Source: Chrysogorgia sp. JL179-B06 (Eukaryota > Cnidaria > Anthozoa > Scleralcyonacea > Chrysogorgiidae). From it: DNA of 64,000 nucleotides. The DNA lies in contig JAYKKM010000439.1 in the NCBI GenBank assembly GCA_035772405.1, forward strand, positions 8,673,001 through 8,737,000. Direction: 5' to 3'. The notes under the pieces are model-generated. The model searched no databases and was not told the origin of the DNA. It saw only the letters and a program-made list of their open reading frames with translations. A program made the position numbers and the translations under genes. Shown piece after piece: positions 61,663 through 64,000 of the stretch (its first letter is position 1; every line of letters starts with the position of its first letter).

Positions 61663-61822
61663 AACCAAATGAGGTTAATAAGGTTCAGCGGTTGCGTAAT
61701 GACCGGTCTTATTATTATTCTCTCTTATTTATGTTTATCCACGTCTCTTGATGATGATGATTGATTATGGATATCTTAAGAAATATTTGCTGGGCAATGA
61801 TTTTCATTACAAGAATACTCAC

Positions 61823-61939
61823 AGGAGCCCCAGAGAATCCAATCAATGGCACTTTTCCTTCCAACTTGTGTCTCGTCAATGTAATAGCGTTTAAAACATA
61901 ATCTAAACTTTTCTCGACAATAACTTTATCTTTCAGTCT
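61823..61939 (-). CDS. UROD: UROD exon
   Basis: 117 bp, 39 codons, phase 0, acceptor TTTTACTTCAG and donor GTGAGT. It encodes 'RLKDKVIVEKSLDYVLNAIT' and 'LEGKVPLIGFSGAP'. 'PLIGF.GAP' leading into 'WTLM' in the next exon is a UROD signature. Confidence 0.95.
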
Positions 61940-62057
61940 CTGAAGTAAAATACAAAATTATTGAAATAACATTTTATCTCGAATATAAATTATAAAACTA
62001 GAACAAAAAAATTGGTTGTGTGGAAATCTTGAGTTGTTTAGAAAATGTTTAACAAAC

Positions 62058-62102
62058 CTTCAGATCATCTGGCTCCCTTAATGGTTCCGGAAAATGAGGT
62101 CC
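62058..62102 (-). CDS. UROD: UROD exon (first in this window)
   Basis: 45 bp, 15 codons 'GPHFPEPLREPDDLK', phase 0, acceptor TTATCACTTTAG and donor GTTTGT. It matches the 'GP.FPEPLR' block about 105 residues into the usual protein. The preceding exons, including the catalytic aspartate and 'RQAGRY' region, must lie beyond 64000 or in sequence I could not recognise. Confidence 0.9.
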
Positions 62103-63304
62103 CTAAAGTGATAAATTTTAAATATTCGCAAAATGTCTGCTAAAAGCTGGATTCGTGCAGTGTAACACAAGTTACATTATTTCTTAATTGTAGTTTTATT
62201 TTCTGGGAAAAATCATAAGACAATTTTTCTTTGCAGTACTTTAAAATACAGGTAACTACATGCTACAACGCAACACTTTCGGTTTTGATTTCGCCGTGAA
62301 AATTATTCTCAGCCGCGTAAGTTATTTAAAAAGTCAAGTAATAAAAGTTACGGCGATTTTACACCAATAATACAAAATATAAATGACCAAAGAATTACAC
62401 GCATCAATCTCATCCAACGCCTTTTAAACCATATTTACACAATGCCGGTACACGAGTAAGGGATGAAACAATGTTTGATTGACATTCCATCTAAACGATA
62501 CCGACATAAAATCGTTTCGATACGAAATGAATAAAGGACGCCAGCGGTTGAATACTGTATCGTGTAAACACCCGAATACGGTTGATATCGTTTTCGGACT
62601 TAGGTAGTAAATTTTCACCTCACTTCATTTTGAACACAAATGGTGACCACTTTGTATACTATTTAGCTCACCAACTCATGTTTGTAAACTTTGTACTTCA
62701 AGCCGCACGATTTCGTGCACTGTGTGGACGAGTACAAAATTGTCAAACCGAACCATCTCATGCCGTATTCATTCGTACATAGTCTAAATACAGTCTAAAC
62801 GAAGCATAACCGAACGTAATAATTTGTTTTTCATGTAATTAGGGTCCGGTTAAGGACCATAAAAAATTGCACAGCCGACCTTATTTCATGTCGTCTGGCG
62901 GGGTATTGGTATAAGTTTTCAATCAGCAATAATCGCGTCTCGGTTGAACCTCATAGACTACGATAATGCCACTGCGCAAAGATACTGAGCATCTCTCAGG
63001 AAAACTATTTGTTTCTAAGGAAGGTGAATAATTATTGTGGGACAGTCATCTCATTTGCATATATGCACTGCGCATGATCGGTTATGAAAACCAAGAGCTC
63101 TTTTCTCCCACAAGATTAATCTGTAGTTGCAACTGCAAATTAATGCTACTTTTATTATTTTTAATTTATATTATTTTAAAGAAAGGAATTTCGGAAAATT
63201 CAAACAGGAAGGAAGTAAGTCATATTTATCAATCAAAACCTTTTTGACGAGGTTAGCAGTAAGTTGGTTCAAAACATTTTATGGGGTAGAGAAATAAACT
63301 GCCA
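62103..63304. other. UROD intron, nothing recognised
   Basis: No further UROD exon and no repeat boundary was recognised here. Confidence 0.5.
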
Positions 63305-63338
63305 ATGAGTACTGTCCTAGATTTTCAAGTTTTCACGA

Positions 63339-64000
63339 AGACTTCAACCTACGAAGCAGTGACGTCAACCTACGGAGCAAAGACGTCAATCTACGGAGCA
63401 GAGACGTCAACCTACGGAGCAAAGACGTCAACCTACGGAGAAAAGACGTCAACCTACGGAGAACAGACGTCAACCTACGGAGCACAGACGTCAACCTACG
63501 GAGCAGAGACTTTAACTATGGAGCAGAGACGTCAACCTACGGAGCAAAGGCGTCAACCTACGGAGCAGAGACTTTAACTAAGGAGCAGAGACGTCAACCT
63601 ACGCAGTAAAAGCGTCAACCTACGGAGCAGAGACTTTAACTATGGAGCAGAGACGTCAACCTACGGAGCAAAGACGTCAACCTACGGAGCAAAGGCGTCA
63701 ACCTACGGAGGAAAGACGTCAACCTACGAAACAGAGATGTGAACCTACGAAGCAAAGGCGTCAACCTACGGAGCAGAGATGTCATCCTACGGAGCAGAGA
63801 CGTCAACCTACGGAGCAAAGGCGTCAACCTACGGAGCAGAGACTTTAACTAAGGAGCAGAGACGTCAACCTACGCAGTAAAAGCGTCAACCTACGGAGCA
63901 GAGACTTTAACTATGGAGCAGAGACGTCAACCTACGGAGCAAAGACGTCAACCTACGGAGCAAAGGCGTCAACCTACGGAGGAAAGACGTCAACCTACGA
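63339..64000. repeat. 21-bp minisatellite, GACGTCAACCTACGGAGCAAA unit class, running off the window
   Basis: At least thirty head-to-tail units near 20-21 bp, with CAA/CAG/GAA variants and higher-order repeats that include GACTTTAACTATGGAGCAGA. A 21-bp unit is a multiple of three, so long open frames appear in more than one reading. The array continues past 64000. Confidence 0.92.

Noticed and set aside
63305..63848. Heptapeptide-repeat frames on both strands
   Set aside because: Explained by a 21-bp repeat unit that keeps all frames open; no sign of a real gene start or splice site.

Overview
The window looks like part of an invertebrate animal chromosome, possibly cnidarian; that placement is inference from the style of the repeats and the virus-like element, and no marker fixes the species. 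It is AT-rich and full of decayed transposons, with three conserved animal housekeeping genes: METTL13 (eEF1A methyltransferase; one uninterrupted frame, minus, 16035-18080), CLCC1 (ER chloride channel; three exons, plus, 18195-25286) and the 3' seven exons of UROD (uroporphyrinogen decarboxylase of haem synthesis; minus, 62102 down to 29022). METTL13 and CLCC1 are head-to-head and only 114 bp apart, so they probably share a promoter.

The main content is a complete, apparently young Polinton/Maverick (an integrating, virus-like DNA element) of 20,029 bp at 37729-57757, inside a 23-kb UROD intron. It is bounded by a perfect 6-bp target duplication (TATTTC) and by terminal inverted repeats of about 440-475 bp. 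The outermost 169 bp of each end is itself a foldback palindrome. The host site was an older inverted-repeat element, whose halves remain at 37086-37587 and 58198-58406.

Polinton layout. Left block, minus strand, 38316-46464: a putative myristoylated protein, FtsK/HerA-type packaging ATPase, major-capsid candidate, two paralogous three-helix membrane proteins, DDE integrase with C-terminal chromodomain, and three paralogous minor-capsid candidates. Centre, plus strand, 46557-50098: a C-terminally anchored protein, a fibre-like protein with a phage-tail-fibre-like motif, a second putative myristoylated protein, a 46-residue Arg-rich peptide, and a BRO-N/VRR-NUC/zinc-finger fusion. Then a minus-strand pair (zinc-finger protein and thymidine kinase, 51662-50336). 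Right block, plus strand, 51794-57002: three small membrane proteins, a zinc-ribbon VLTF3-like late transcription factor candidate, and a protein-primed family B DNA polymerase broken by one frameshift. A divergent promoter at 51663-51793 carries five CTGTGAG heptamers spaced 11/12/11/12 bp. The set covers replication, nucleotide supply, late transcription, packaging, capsid, attachment and integration. I could not find the adenovirus-type maturation protease usual in Polintons.

The rest (1-16034, the CLCC1 and UROD introns, 62103-64000) is mostly repeats: a degenerate hAT element with perfect 8-bp duplications (12783-14746), a hAT-type MITE with 8-bp duplications (15379-15871), several palindromic MITEs, LINE reverse-transcriptase remnants, a tRNA-headed SINE and three minisatellites. 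One possible exon of an unidentified gene lies at 3257-3707, minus strand.
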